Below, piece after piece: positions 22,907 through 34,285 of a stretch of 64,000 nt of DNA. Position 1 is the first letter of the stretch. Each line of letters opens with the position of its first letter. A program made the translations under genes and the position numbers. The notes beneath the pieces are model-generated. The model made no database searches. It was not told where the DNA came from and saw only the letters and a program-made list of their open reading frames with translations. The DNA comes from Tachypleus tridentatus (Eukaryota > Arthropoda > Merostomata > Xiphosura > Limulidae), in assembly GCF_004210375.1 (NCBI RefSeq), contig NC_134834.1, positions 157,747,290 through 157,811,289 on the forward strand. The letters run 5' to 3'.

Positions 22907-22925
22907 ACTTTACACAACCAGAAGA

Positions 22926-23504
22926 TATCTAGTTGAATTTATGAAGGTCATACGTTCACCACTCGGGAAGAATTATCTCATAGTGGCTGCTGTTGAAGAC
23001 TGAGAAGAACAAGCATTTATACACGAAGGATCTAAAGGAAAGGGTATGTATGACACAAAGAAGTAATCTTTTTAACTCTACTAAAGCAAGAGTCTTAGTG
23101 TTTTTTTATAGCAAAGCCACATCGAGCTACTAGAACAAACTGCATGATATAGGTGATAGAAAACCTTTTGTTGTCACATTACGTATCCAGCTAGCCCTGC
23201 CACTGATTATATTTCGAAAATAATGGAGTGGATAAATAATACATGAGCTACATCTTAAAAAGAAAGTGCTACACTGGAAATTACTGTTTGAAAACGTCTA
23301 AGAAACGCAAAATAATCAGACTGCTTTATCTTAGTATTATTCAAGAATAGCTGCTGCAAAACATATTGATCGAATTCTTGAAACTTGTGAATATTTCAAT
23401 ATACACAGGAAAGAACAGTATGTGTGAGAAAGTATATTATTGATAACATAACTGAAAAGGAGCTAATAAAGCTTCTTACATAGGCGAAACTTATGTTATT
23501 AAGA
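22926..23504. other. Unassigned stretch with a SINE B scrap
   Basis: TTTTTATAGCAAAGCCACATCGAGC at 23104-23128 is a reversed B tail fragment. Nothing else recognised. Confidence 0.5.
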
Positions 23505-23700
23505 TGTGAACTTTCCTTCTTAGGCGTGAACTTTCTTTCGTTTAAGCTTTTCCCCCATATGTGTTTTCCTTATTTGGCATGAACGTTCTTTCATCAAAGT
23601 GTGAACTTTCTTTCCCAAGGCGTCAACTTTCTTTTATTGAGGTGAACCTTTCTTTATCAGGCGTAAACATTCTTTTATTGGGATGAATTTTTGTTCGTAA
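23505..23700. repeat. Degenerate tandem repeat around GTGAACTTTCTTT
   Basis: Seven or so irregular reiterations of GGCGTGAACTTTCTTTTATT-like units spaced 25-45 bp, strongly diverged. Confidence 0.65.
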
Positions 23701-23788
23701 AATTCACAAATTATTTCACTAAGTATGAATTAGGACACTTAATATGTGTACTATATGCATTAGGTTTGCTTAAACGTGCACTAGACAG

Positions 23789-24018
23789 TTTGTTTGTTTT
23801 TGAATTTCGCGCAAAGCTACTAGAGGGCTATCTGCGCTAGCCATCCCTAATTTAGCAGTATAAGACTAGAGGGAAGGCAGCTAGTCATCACCACCCACCG
23901 CCAACTCTTGAACTACTCCTTTACCCACAAATAGTGGGATTGACCGCACATTATAACGCCCCCACGGCTGGGAGGATGAGCATGTTTGGTGCGACCGGGA
24001 TTCAAACCACAGTCGAGC
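23789..24018 (-). mobile_element. SINE family A, damaged head
   Basis: Reversed tail TTTGTTTGTTTTTGAATTTC, core complete to GCATGTTTGGTGCGACCGGG, box B complement decayed to GATTCAAACCACAG, with most of the tRNA head deleted. Confidence 0.9.
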
Positions 24019-24169
24019 ACTTCTAAGACAGAGTTCGATATGAAAGAATAGATTACTGCCATGTCATTTTATTATTGTAATAAATTGTGTTTACATTTGT
24101 GCATGATTCTGCTTAAGCTGTCTTATAAGTCATGTTGAATTACCTAAAATGTTTTAAAGAAGTTTGAAG

Positions 24170-24605
24170 ACTAACATAAGAATATTATTTTGTATTTAAA
24201 TACTAACATTAGCACTTTATTTTACATATAAAGACTAACATGAGCACATTATTTTAAATTAAAGACTAATATTAGCACATTATTTTAAATTAAAGACTAA
24301 CATCAGCACATTATTCTGCATTTGAAGATTGACATTAGCACATTATTTTGTATTTAAAGACTGACATTAGCACATTATTTTGTATTTAAAGACTGACATT
24401 AGCACATTATTTTGTATTTAAAGACTAATATTAGCACATTATTTTACATTTAAAGACTAACATTAGCACATTATTTTATATTTAGAGACTAATATTAGCT
24501 CACTGTTTTTATTTAAAGATTAACATTAGCAAATTACTTTGTATTTAAGGTTAACATTAGCACGTTATTTTGTATTTAAAGACTAACATTAGAACATTAT
24601 TTCAT
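24170..24605. repeat. Minisatellite, 32 bp unit, about 13 copies
   Basis: Units of ACATTAGCACATTATTTTG plus TATTTAAAGACTA. The central units (about 24360-24450) are the most alike; both edges are more diverged and vary in length. Confidence 0.93.
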
Positions 24606-25235
24606 ATTTTTATTATTAACAACCATCTAACGAATGTTTGAAGTTGGGCAATACGTTTGAAGCATGGTCTGAAGGAAAGACAAGTGTTAAAATATATTTA
24701 CCACACAGGTCTGATTTTAGAAATTAACAACTGTGTAAACGAGGTATATCGTACTAAGTCTTGTATTTGTTACTAGTTTTATACGCATATATTATTTGGG
24801 ATTTTAATACTGAACTTATGGCTAGTACAGAAAATTGATAAAGGCCAAAGATGAAAAAGTAGTCCTTGTGGTACTCAGTTACTCCAGAAATTATTTTTCC
24901 TAATAAGTGACGTATATAGAGTTGGAACAGTTTTTATTCATTTTCGTGCAAAAATGTTTCAAAGAATTCATATATTTGGGTTTCCTTACGAATAACAATC
25001 CAAAATGTGCACTGTCTCTTAAAATTCTTAATAAATCGTAAGATTTTAATGAGAATCATACATAATTCAATTATGCTTAAAGAACTATATTAACATATTA
25101 CACTAAAAATAATATAAATATAAGAACTTTCATTGTTTGCAGCTTATTTAAGATATTTATATTGTATAAACATATTGTTAACTTCATACAATGCTAAAGA
25201 TGTTTATATTGTGTAAAAGTATTGTTACATTACAA
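24606..25235. other. Unassigned AT-rich stretch
   Basis: Nothing gene-like or repetitive seen. Confidence 0.4.
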
Positions 25236-25510
25236 GGGCCCGGCATGGCCTTATGGTTAGAGCGCTTGGCCCGTAATATGAGAGTCCTGGGTTCGAATCT
25301 ACGTTACAGCAGACATTCTTATCATTTCAGCCATGGTAAAGTTCTAATGTGAATTCAATCCCCTATTTTTAGGTAAAAGAGTAGTCCAAGAGTTGGCGGT
25401 GGGTGGTGATGACTAGCTGCCTTCCCTCTAGTCTTACACTGTTAAATTAGGGACGGCTAGCACAGATAGCCCCTGTGTGGCTTTGCACGAAAATTCAAAA
25501 CAGACAAACA
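25236..25510 (+). mobile_element. tRNA-derived SINE family A, diverged head
   Basis: GGCCCGGCATGGCCTTATGG head with TAGAGCGCTTGGCCCGTAAT, box B GGGTTCGAATCTACG, core, and a GTGTGGCTTTGCACGAAAAT tail. The head differs from the main type in the D and anticodon arms, so this could be a separate subfamily. Confidence 0.93.
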
Positions 25511-26969
25511 TGCACAATACTGACCAAGTGCTACTGACAAGTTTACAGTTTCTATTTGTTAACTCTTCTCACAATACTGTTTATGACAAATAGGTTCGAA
25601 GTGCTACATTATGTCCTAACTGTGTATATCAGTTATGTTTTACCCTGTGAGTCATTACATTGATCTGTACATAAAATCCAGGAACTATAGCGTCATTAGG
25701 TTGTATTTCCTATAGAGTGCTGTCTCTTTCTATGTATAGCACTTTACCGACAGGTCAGGTCCATCATCTCGTAAACCGTGTAATGTTTCGAAACTATGGT
25801 AATGCAGAACCAACTACCTAACATTCGCTGTCGTTGTTCACGAGCTAGCTCCCACTCCACCACTCCTCTTACGTTGTGCTTCATTCGCACCTAACCATAG
25901 AGTGTTAGGAGAGTCTATGAAAAGTAAACTGTGATCATTTCAGGCAAATTAGCTACGGAGCTGTCTCACTCCTAATGGAAGAAAATTGTTGTCATTTCTC
26001 GTTTATGGTGAAACTTGTCCGAACCCTCGGCAAGAAACTAATCAACAATACCTTTCAAGAGAAGTGTCGAAAGAACGACATGACACGCCACCTCGTGGTC
26101 AGTCATGCATGAGGATGAAAGAGGGTCATTTCTAACTATATGAAGCTATCGACAGTGATGAGACACGAGAAGAACTGTTCAAGCGGTACACCATTTCTCA
26201 TCGCTTTCCTAGTTCTAATTGAAATAACATGTTAAATACACCACACTTCATCATTTATATAGACTTAACGTCCTTTATAGACGTGCCACACATAAAAAAA
26301 TAATTAATTATCAAGGAAGAAAATTATTTAAAAGAAACTTGTTAATGCTCTCGTGATCTATACTTTCAAGAATTGTTGTTGTTTTTTTCTTGGTCCGTGT
26401 TTCAAGTTTATCTAATTTCATTAAAATGTGTGACTCCCAAGTTTTTGTGCAAGTTTTCAAACACTAATAAAAAGGCAAACCAGTTTCGTTTTTCAGTATA
26501 ATTCACAAACTTGTTATTACAAGTTACAAATAATTTAACTCTATATAATTATTTATTTGTAAAATTATCTCAGCATTTCAATGGATAGTTTGTATAGAAA
26601 TAAAAAGTATCACTTCCTACTTTAGTTTACCTTTCGTTTTTAACATAGAAGCGATACACAAAATACAATCACAAACAGCGAGTAATAGAAACTAAATTGT
26701 GAATTAATTAACTGTACCAAACGTTTTCACAGAAAATATAAAATCAATGAAACAAATTTGCACAAAACACTAATATTTTAAGTATGAGTCCTTTGTTTTA
26801 CAAACATTACTACATCTTATTTCCGTGTTACCATACAATTAATCAATTACAACTGTGGAATGGTGTTTCAAATTACTCTCCACAATTGACCTAGTTTGTC
26901 TCGTTGTCTTTTGACCTTTATTTAAACCAACAAAACCTCTGGTATTATTAAACAGGAATAAGTGAAGGC
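25511..26969. other. Unassigned stretch with a GC-richer patch
   Basis: 25740-26230 is noticeably less AT-rich (for example GAGCTAGCTCCCACTCCACC). It has no open frame of useful length and no motif I know. The rest is AT-rich. Confidence 0.35.
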
Positions 26970-27480
26970 CAAGCCGCATGCGTTAGATTATTAACCTGCT
27001 TGAAGATGAATTTCAGTCAAATGAGTCGTGTTCTTGACGAAATGACATGATGGATCAGAAGTTACCTGCACTTGTTAGGAGTCAGGGTGCCATCCATTTT
27101 ATGTAGATATTTGATACAATTGATTGAATTGCAGCCCTAAACTAATAGTAATCTATCATCAAGATTTATGAATGTAATAAATTACTTTATAATATTCTTC
27201 TCTTCTTGTCTTTTGAACAAACTGCCAATTTTGTGGTCAAACATTCTGAACTTGGATTCATCTACAAAATACAAAGGTTTCCGAGCAGTTACATGTTTGT
27301 TGAGACTATTTTGTGTTAATGCGTATCGTACAGTCCTCAAACGACCATCGACTGTCTTGTAAATAATACACACTGAGATACTTAACGTTACTTCGGAGAG
27401 TCTCAGTTCTTCATCCCAACCATTTCTATTATAAATAGTGTCAGATTCACTAACCTTCCTGAAGATCTTACAACAAACCC
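26970..27480 (-). pseudogene. Tc1-type transposase pseudogene
   Basis: Read on the minus strand in one frame from about 27480, the sequence gives about 170 codons that follow the Tc1 order. An N-terminal remnant comes first (KVSESDTIYNR, then EELRLSEV), next RTVRYALTQNSLNKH and TARKPL, then the first catalytic block FVDESKF (about 27260) followed by RMFDHKIGSLFKRQEE. Further on come a GC-containing block, DGTLTPNKC (about 27085), and FIFKQVNNLTHAAW (about 26985), which corresponds to the family's FIFQQDNxPKHTA. Four in-frame stops interrupt it, the segment between RKPL and DESKF is shortened, and the second catalytic Asp is replaced by Val, so it is dead. The C-terminal third acid region is not seen. 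Tc1/mariner enzymes cut and paste DNA at TA sites; I did not find terminal inverted repeats. A family A SINE lies 10 bp upstream. The family call is firm; subfamily is not determined. Confidence 0.8.
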
Positions 27481-27489
27481 ATAATTTTT

Positions 27490-27708
27490 ACACTAGTCGT
27501 CCCTAATTTAATAGTGTAAGACAAGCGGGAAAGCAGCTAGTCATCATCACCCATCGCCAACTCTTGGGCTACTCTTTTAACAAGGAATAGTGGGATTGAT
27601 CCGGAACATTATGGCTGAAAGGGTGAACATGTTTGGTGTGATGGGGGTTCGAACCAGAGAACCTGAGATTACGAGTCGAGCGCCTTATCCTCCTGGCCAT
27701 AGCGGGCC
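27490..27708 (-). mobile_element. SINE family A, tail missing
   Basis: Starts in the core (CTAGTCGTCCCTAATTTAAT) and runs through the box B complement GGTTCGAACCAGAG to the reversed head GGCCATAGCGGGCC. The 3' tail module is absent. Confidence 0.9.
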
Positions 27709-28343
27709 ATTATATAAGAGAAAACGGGTGAAAGGTTGATCCTTTTGGAATTTATAAACTCTTGATATATTTAATAACTGGTGTTTGAATTTGTTTTAAC
27801 AATAAAGGATACTATATGTATCCTTATCCGTTGTAGGGTCGAGTTCTTTATTAAAAGCTCAACTTAGGTGAAAAGTAGTAATAGTAGAATGTTATGTATT
27901 CATGCCTAAGATTACTACTTTTGTTCTTGAAATACTTGTGGCTGTTAAGTGTGTCTGTTTGGAAGAGTGGAGAGGGCTAGGCCTTTACAAAATGCTAGTT
28001 AGCAATGTAAGGCTAAAATGACAATATTAATATTATAACAGGTTGATAGCAAGACAGAGTGTTAATGGACGAGGGATCAGTTAAAGCAAGATGATTCATT
28101 TACGTAGCAGCGTTAAGACTTACCAAACTGCCAAACAAGATATGGAAAAAGTTAACACAAACTAATGAATGAATATTTTTAAAAAAATTTTTTACATGTA
28201 AAAGCGCACAAGTCAAGAAGTAATTCTTGCACACTATTAGGGTAATACAATTAAAATATTTAATGTTTCAAAGTTGGGAATAGCTGTACTTTTATGAAGA
28301 TTTGAATTCAGAAATTTGGATGATTTATTAGTAATGAAGCATG
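27709..28343. other. Unassigned stretch
   Basis: No gene or repeat recognised. Confidence 0.4.
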
Positions 28344-28476
28344 TTTTGTTTGTTTGTGTGTTTTGAATTAAGCGCAAAGCCTCATAATGGGCTATTTGTG
28401 CTCTGCCCAATACGGGTATCGAAACCCGGATTTTAGTGTTGTAAGTCCGCAGACATACCGCTGAGCCACTGGGGGC
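28344..28476 (-). mobile_element. tRNA-derived SINE family C, well preserved
   Basis: TTTGTTTGTTTGTGTGTTTTG tail, GAATTAAGCGCAAAGCC, GGGCTATTTGTGCTCTGCCC, box B complement GTATCGAAACCCGG, and head complement CCGCTGAGCCACTGGGGG. The best C copy in the window. A 93-codon frame over it is an artefact. Confidence 0.95.
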
Positions 28477-28636
28477 AAAATAGCGACTCAGCTTAGATTG
28501 TAACAAACCAGACTGCACATTCGTATAAACAGAGGGCTGGAAATGAATACTTTAAACATGATTTATATATATTTTTATTTCTTTAGACGATAATTGACTA
28601 TTATAGTGATAATATCCAGATACTCAAGATACCAAA

Positions 28637-28672
28637 AAAGTCCACAGAAACACCGTTGAGCCACTGGGGCCG
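28637..28672 (-). mobile_element. SINE family C head fragment
   Basis: AAGTCCACAGAAACACCG and TTGAGCCACTGGGGCC match only the reversed C head. Confidence 0.7.
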
Positions 28673-28777
28673 TGAAGCAAGTAAAAGTGTTACCCATGAA
28701 AATGTTACGACAAATAAAGATCAGCCAGTGTGCATCAGTTAGTAAGTTTACCTCTACAAGGTATTGCGACTCAGAAA

Positions 28778-29305
28778 ACCTGATATGACCTGGTCACTCA
28801 ACTTACACTCTGGGTCGAGGGGTCGAAATCAACAAGCTCGCCCTTTCACCTGTTGGGGAGCTATGTGACGGTTAATTCCACTATCCGTTAATTAGTCTGT
28901 TTTTAAATTTTGCGCAAAGCTACACGAGGGCTCTCTGCGCTAGCCCTCACTAATTTAGCAGTTTAAGACTAGAGGAAAGGCAGATAATAATCACCATCCA
29001 CCGCAAACTCTTAGGCTACTCTTCTACCAACGAACAGGAGGATTAGCCGTGACTCTATAACGCCCCCACAGCTGAAAGAGCGAGCATGCTTGGTGTGACG
29101 AGGATTTGAATCCACGAACCTAGAATTACGAGTACAGCGCCCTAACCACCTGGCCATATCGGGCCCCTATTCTTCAGTAAAAAGCAGTCCAAATATTAGT
29201 GGTGGGTCGATTTGATTAGCTGTCTTCCTTCTAGTCTATCACTTAACATCAGGAAGGACTAGTGCATATAGTCTTCGAGTAGTTTCGCGTGAAATTCAAT
29301 AAACA
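28778..29305 (+). mobile_element. Old SINE family A split by a younger SINE A
   Basis: Left part 28778-28893 runs from a decayed head to CCACTATCCGTTA. Right part 29167-29305 resumes at TATTCTTCAGTAAAAAGCAG and ends TTTCGCGTGAAATTCAATAA. The intervening 28894-29166 is another A copy on the other strand. Confidence 0.9.
28894..29166 (-). mobile_element. SINE family A, full length, nested in an older A
   Basis: Reversed tail TTTTTAAATTTTGCGCAAAG to reversed head GGCCATATCGGGCCCC. CTATCCGTTA before it and CTATTCTTCA after it are probably the diverged target duplication. Confidence 0.93.
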
Positions 29306-29353
29306 GTTAGCAACACATGTTTGTCATTTTAAGTAATAAAAGTGCTCCCATGT

Positions 29354-29500
29354 ATCAGATATTTAGGGCATATAAAATGTGGTTACTGTTCTTGAAGTAA
29401 TCATCAGATATTTAGGGTATATAAAATGTGGTTACTGTTGTTGTAATAATCATCAGATATTTAGGGTATATAAAATGTGGTTACTGTTGTTAAAATAATA
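29354..29500. repeat. Minisatellite, 49 bp unit, 3 copies
   Basis: Starts at 29354, 29403 and 29452, each ATCAGATATTTAGGG, then TATATAAAATGTGGTTACTG. Units are nearly identical. Confidence 0.95.
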
Positions 29501-30269
29501 ACTCTTCTTTTATTACTGATTTATTTTAATGCATTTTATCCACATTTCTCTTCCTGATAATATTTATCTATATATATCTTTTTTTTCGTCATGTATTTGA
29601 TCAGTCCATGGATACACTCACCAAATTAGAAATAAGATAAACGGTCTTTAAATTACCCTTTATTTACCACAAGTAACCTATATTTTTACATACGTTTGAA
29701 TAATAAGTAACAGTGACGGTACTAGTTTATTATTCTGAACACTAACTACATGCGAATACAGTATATCTCACATTTTTTTAGTTTTAAGATAATGAGAAAA
29801 AATAGAAATAAATAAAAAAATTTATCTTATTAGTTTGTTTTAGAGCATTGTCACATTGGATTATCTGTTGTTTTCATCGCATGGAAATCAAACCTCGAAT
29901 TTTAGCGTTGTAATTCGTGAACACAGCGTTCTTTGACCAAGAGACTTAATTAATTGTTAACGATTTTGTCTATCTGCCTCTTTACCCCCCCCCCCACTTC
30001 TCTCCGTTTCTATGCAGAGTTTTGAAGTTTTCACGTGGTTTTTAGGTAACAATATGATTAGATGATTAGTGCTACCGACATGTGAATCTGAGATTTCATA
30101 GTTAGCACTCCACACTTTGAGACCACGTGCGTATTATACCAATAAAGATCAAGTCTCACTATTCAACTGTCTGTATATTGTAGCCTGATATTTGGTAATT
30201 AATGCTGATGACAAAGTTTGTCTTTCTTGCCTATCGTTTCATCGACGAGTCAGAATAAATTATAAGAAG
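29501..30269. other. Unassigned stretch with a poly-C run
   Basis: A 10-base C run occurs near 29985. 29876-29918 (AATCAAACCTCGAATTTTAG, CGTTGTAA) is a possible reversed SINE B/C scrap. Confidence 0.45.
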
Positions 30270-30350
30270 CAACAACCCTAAAATTCGGAGTTCGATCTCT
30301 TGCAGAGGACGGCAGATAACCCGCTATGTAACGTTGCTCTAAAATTAATT
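30270..30350 (+). mobile_element. SINE family B, headless fragment
   Basis: CCCTAAAATTCGGAGTTCGA, GAGGACGGCAGATAACCCGC and TATGTAACGTTGCTCTAAAA follow the B body and tail. Diverged. Confidence 0.7.
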
Positions 30351-30434
30351 TATTATTTCAAAATACGCTTCGTGTAAGTTTGCGCAAAATTCTGAAACAT
30401 GCAAGGAAGTTAACACTAATCATCACATTAATAG

Positions 30435-30548
30435 GTCCCCCGCTGGATGCAGCAGTAAGACAACTGATTTACAACACTAAAATCAAGGCTCGATTTCCCA
30501 CGGTGGACTCAGCAAATAAATCACTATGTCTTTGCTATAAGCAAACAT
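30435..30548 (+). mobile_element. tRNA-derived SINE family B with perfect target duplication
   Basis: GTCCCCCGCTGGATGCAGCA head, ACAACACTAAAATCAAGGC, a weakened box B (GCTCGATTTCCC), ACTCAGCAAATAAATCAC, and TTTGCTATAAGCAAACAT. ATCACATTAATAG flanks it exactly: 30422-30434 and 30549-30561. Confidence 0.96.
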
Positions 30549-30561
30549 ATCACATTAATAG

Positions 30562-31851
30562 TAACAAAAGAATAAAAGAAGACGAAATGTAAGATCTTTA
30601 ATGGGTTCAATAAATCTCAAATTTAAATTATTGCTGAATTTCGTGTTATATGATCCTAAGCGTTAGTTTAAATCCTATTTGTATTATCATCACGTGATAA
30701 GTTTCAACAAATAACAATGTAAGCACTCGCTTGTTTGGCGTCGTGTTGTTTACGAGGTTTAAGCGCAACAATGCTGTTTCGTCCTGTCTTAAGAGAACCA
30801 TTTGGCCGTTTTGTGGATACATTAAGTGCATAAAGAGAGCGCTTTATATTTAGTACCACTTTATGTAATCTATTTCATTCCTTTTTACGTTCTTCTTTTC
30901 TTGGTATGTGCTGACAAAGTAGAATCGGTTTGTTACATAAATATTTGAAACTGCGGAATGAGTTTATTGCAACGAACGACCTCTTCATTCCAACATGTGT
31001 GAGCTTAAATTTTATACGTGTTCCTATTTATAAATTATTTCGCGCCATTTAGTTTTAACAATAGAACGGCGGTGGCGGATTTCAGGTTTAAATGCAACAC
31101 TTCCAACGTTATGAATTCAAATAAAATCTAAAATATATCTGAGTCATTTATACAACATGAACTCGGCGTTCGTACTAAAATTACTTCTGTATGAATACAC
31201 AACAGGAATGTCGCGTCCTCGTCAGTATGAGGGGGAACAACTTTCCACTTACTGATGTGATGTAACCTTCCAGAAGAACATCCATACTAAACCACTCCTC
31301 TTTGACGTAACGCATTGAAACAACAACCTTACAAATGTAAATGCTGTTTAATGTGTTTATCAGTTACCATTTATTCCACATTCAGAGCTTATCTTATGGT
31401 TAGACACCTTATTTACCGTAAGTATATAGAGAGAAATCTTGCTCGTATAACGCATGACTGTTTTGGATTAATTAACTAGGCTTAGCTTCCAATAAGTAAA
31501 TTTCATACTGATATAAAAATGCGATTTTTTTCACCCAGTAGCAACCAGTATCGTAAATCTCAACAAAAACTTCCCTTCTATTTTTAGTTTCATGCCAAAG
31601 GATAAATAAATTAATAGAAACATATTCAAGTAATTACAGGTATTTACAAAAATTCCTATTACTGGAACAAAGAACCATCTTTATTGGTCATAAATGATAT
31701 TACTCAGACACAAACAAAGAGCCACAAAACGATCTCAGTGAGAGACTGGAACTTTCATCCACTATGTAATAACTTCTACCAGAAAAACTGTTAGAATTCT
31801 ACAATAATAATTACAATTAATCTACGAAAATATAGTAGTACTATCTTTTAT
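30562..31851. other. Unassigned stretch
   Basis: No gene or repeat recognised; short frames only. Confidence 0.4.
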
Positions 31852-31974
31852 TTGTCTGTTTATTTGTTTGAAATTAAGCATAGATCTACACAATGGGCTA
31901 TTTGTGCATTGCCCACCATGGGTAATGAAACCCAGTTTCTGAGTCCTCAGATATACCGCTCTGCCACTGGGGAG
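31852..31974 (-). mobile_element. tRNA-derived SINE family C
   Basis: TTTATTTGTTTGAAATTAAGC, CACAATGGGCTATTTGTGC, ATTGCCCACCATGGGTAATG, and head complement CCGCTCTGCCACTGGGGAG. Confidence 0.92.
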
Positions 31975-33088
31975 CTGTTTTTGTCCATGTTACTACATAA
32001 TTGAGTGTAGATGGGTCTTCACCAAAACTGGTATAAAGGTTCATTGGACGCATGCTGGGTACATAAAAATTTCTGCTTTGAATTTTGTGTTTTGGGGTTT
32101 TTATGGTCGTCTTTACCACTAAATAATCTTCTGTGATGAGCGATGCCATTAAACTAGCTGATAAACAATGAATACAAACTTCACACTTTGGCTAAGACTA
32201 AAAATATAGTTCCGAAAGCACTGTTCAGATGTAGATCTAAGGCTTTTTTGTTAAGCCTAAATAAAAAATATCGATTTATAAGCTTCGATTTTATGAAGTG
32301 CCCTTCATTCCACTTCCACTAGAAGTTGAAAAGCCATATTTCTTTATTACCAGTTATAATTCCAGGATGTTTCAAACTGATTGATGTTGTTGTTGTATGT
32401 TGACCCAGACTTTTAGGAAAGGGTCTTCTAAAAGCTGCAATCTATCCAGTCTTGTCATTTCCTATTCCGGTCGTTCAGCTCAGCTGTTTGCACGAAAGTG
32501 GATGATTTTGGAGCTTGTATGTTAGGAATAGTATCGCGTAATTGCATTACTCTAAACTACTGATCCGAATGTCAGCATTGTTACGCTTCAATCATTTATA
32601 ACTTTTCAGTACTCATGATTTCAAGTGGTATAACGTTATTAGCTACTGACTGTGTGATGTTTTTTTAGTAGAAAACGTATTAGGTTGTACGTAGATGAGC
32701 AATACGATGAGCTATTAATATAATCTCTCTCATCTGTTAAGTCGATCACGAGACTAAAAAAGGTTGCCCTTTAATCATATCTTAAACTTTACGATTCATC
32801 ATTAAAGTTCTGTGATAGATAAAGCATTTGCAATGACCACCCATGAAATCGGTTTTCATAGTTACAATATTGTCTATGTGAATCATCCTACAATATCTGT
32901 AATACACTGAATGTAATTATGTACTTAAATCTTAATGAATCATAGGGCTATGTGTTATTTTACAGCAGAGACACGAAGCTCATATCGTAAAAGATGTCAA
33001 AATAATACAATTACGGAATCTTTGAAACTTAAGTCGGATATTCCTAGCAGTTAGTTTTACAACACAATACTTTGGACATTAAGGATCC
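31975..33088. other. Unassigned stretch
   Basis: Mixed composition (32380-32560 somewhat GC-richer), with no reading frame or repeat that I can assign. Confidence 0.35.
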
Positions 33089-33092
33089 TTAA

Positions 33093-33332
33093 CCTGTTCA
33101 CTGCCAAGTATTTCAGCTGCTACAATACAACTCTAATGCTTCTTTATTTTGTAACTTTTTTCGTGACGCCATTTTGGATCGAAAGTGAAACAGTTTGTAA
33201 GTAGGTCAAATACATTTATGGTGCTGAAATCCAGCGTCGAAGTTATATGTTATTGAGAACGAATTAACTCGTCCGTGGCACTGTATTACCGATCGGCGTG
33301 GACGAGTTATCTCGTCTACGGCACTGAACAGG
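33093..33332 (-). mobile_element. Nonautonomous TTAA element (piggyBac-like MITE), copy 2
   Basis: 240 bp between TTAA (33089-33092) and TTAA (33333-33336). Terminal inverted repeat: CCTGTTCACTGCC at the left and the complement of CCTGTTCAGTGCC at the right, one mismatch in 13. It aligns end to end with the reverse complement of 17639-17877, including ACGCCATTTTGGATCGAAAG and the GACGAG-TTAT-CTCGTC hairpin, here near the right end. Confidence 0.9.
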
Positions 33333-33336
33333 TTAA

Positions 33337-33784
33337 AACAAGCGTTAAAAAAAAAAGAAAGAGTGCATGGTGGCCTCAGATTTTCTTATTTCTTTAACTC
33401 ACATTTTATATAAACATTCATAAAGCACGTAGCTAAAAGTTCAACATTAAAAATCAACCATGTAAGAAGCATTGTCTAGTAAATGTTGAAATATCATTCA
33501 TTCTCGAAATGTGCTCAAACCAAAATAACCTATAATATAAGTTCAAATTTAGAAAACTTTTTCCTGGCCGAGATTTATGTAATATCTCACGCAAGTGCAT
33601 TAAGCAAAATGGTGTTGATAGGCTTAATAATTCAGTCTGATACTTTTTTAACGAAAAAATAAACTATTTTGCTGAGAGATAATGTATTATCGTCGCTATT
33701 CGTACGACAGTTTTACTTGCCTAGAATTGAACGTTTTAGCCTCACGGTATAATATTAAAATGTTTTACATCCTTTTGTAGAAAG
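33337..33784. other. Unassigned stretch
   Basis: Nothing recognised. Confidence 0.4.
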
Positions 33785-34285
33785 CTTCTAGAAAAATCGC
33801 AAATATGAATGATTATTTTTTAAACTAGCGAATCATAACTAATTCGTTTAGTTATAATAGGTGTGATATTACATTGCGATAAGACTGCTATCAATGATGA
33901 TAATTGGTTTGTTTTGAATTTCGCGCGAAGCTACACGAAAGCAATTTGCTCTAGCCGTCCTTAATTTTACAGTGTAAGACTAGAAAGGCAGTTAGTCATC
34001 ACCACCAAGAGTTGGCGATCACCCATTCAGCCGTGTGGGCGTTATAATATGACGGGGAATCGAACCCGCGACCCTCAGATTACGAGTCGAGCACCTTAGC
34101 TACCTAGCCATGCCGGGCTAAATATTTTCTTTTTCCGCAAAAATGAATGATCATTTTCGAAAATAGGCACCGAGACAGCAATGAAGAAAATGAAACGGTC
34201 GTCGAACTCGTCAAAATGAGGTAAACCTATTATTACCATACTAATGGTGATAATAAGAGTAATATTACATTACAGTAAGACTGCT
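33785..34285. repeat. Local tandem duplication interrupted by a SINE
   Basis: ATATGAATGATTATTTTTTA (33804) resembles AAAATGAATGATCATTTTCG (34139), and ATATTACATTGCGATAAGACTGC (33867) resembles ATATTACATTACAGTAAGACTGC (34261). The SINE A at 33907-34118 lies between the two repeats. Confidence 0.6.
33907..34118 (-). mobile_element. SINE family A with an internal inverted segment
   Basis: Tail and core read on the minus strand up to GTCATCACCACC. Then about 45 bp (AAGAGTTGGCGATCACCC and CGTTATAATATGA) read on the plus strand, and CGAACCCGCGACCCTCAG to GCCATGCCGGGC reads minus again. The orientation switch is internal to one element. Confidence 0.88.

Noticed and set aside
24170-24605. CRISPR-like array
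   Set aside because: The 32 bp units are directly adjacent with no unique spacers, they decay toward the edges, and the genome is clearly eukaryotic.
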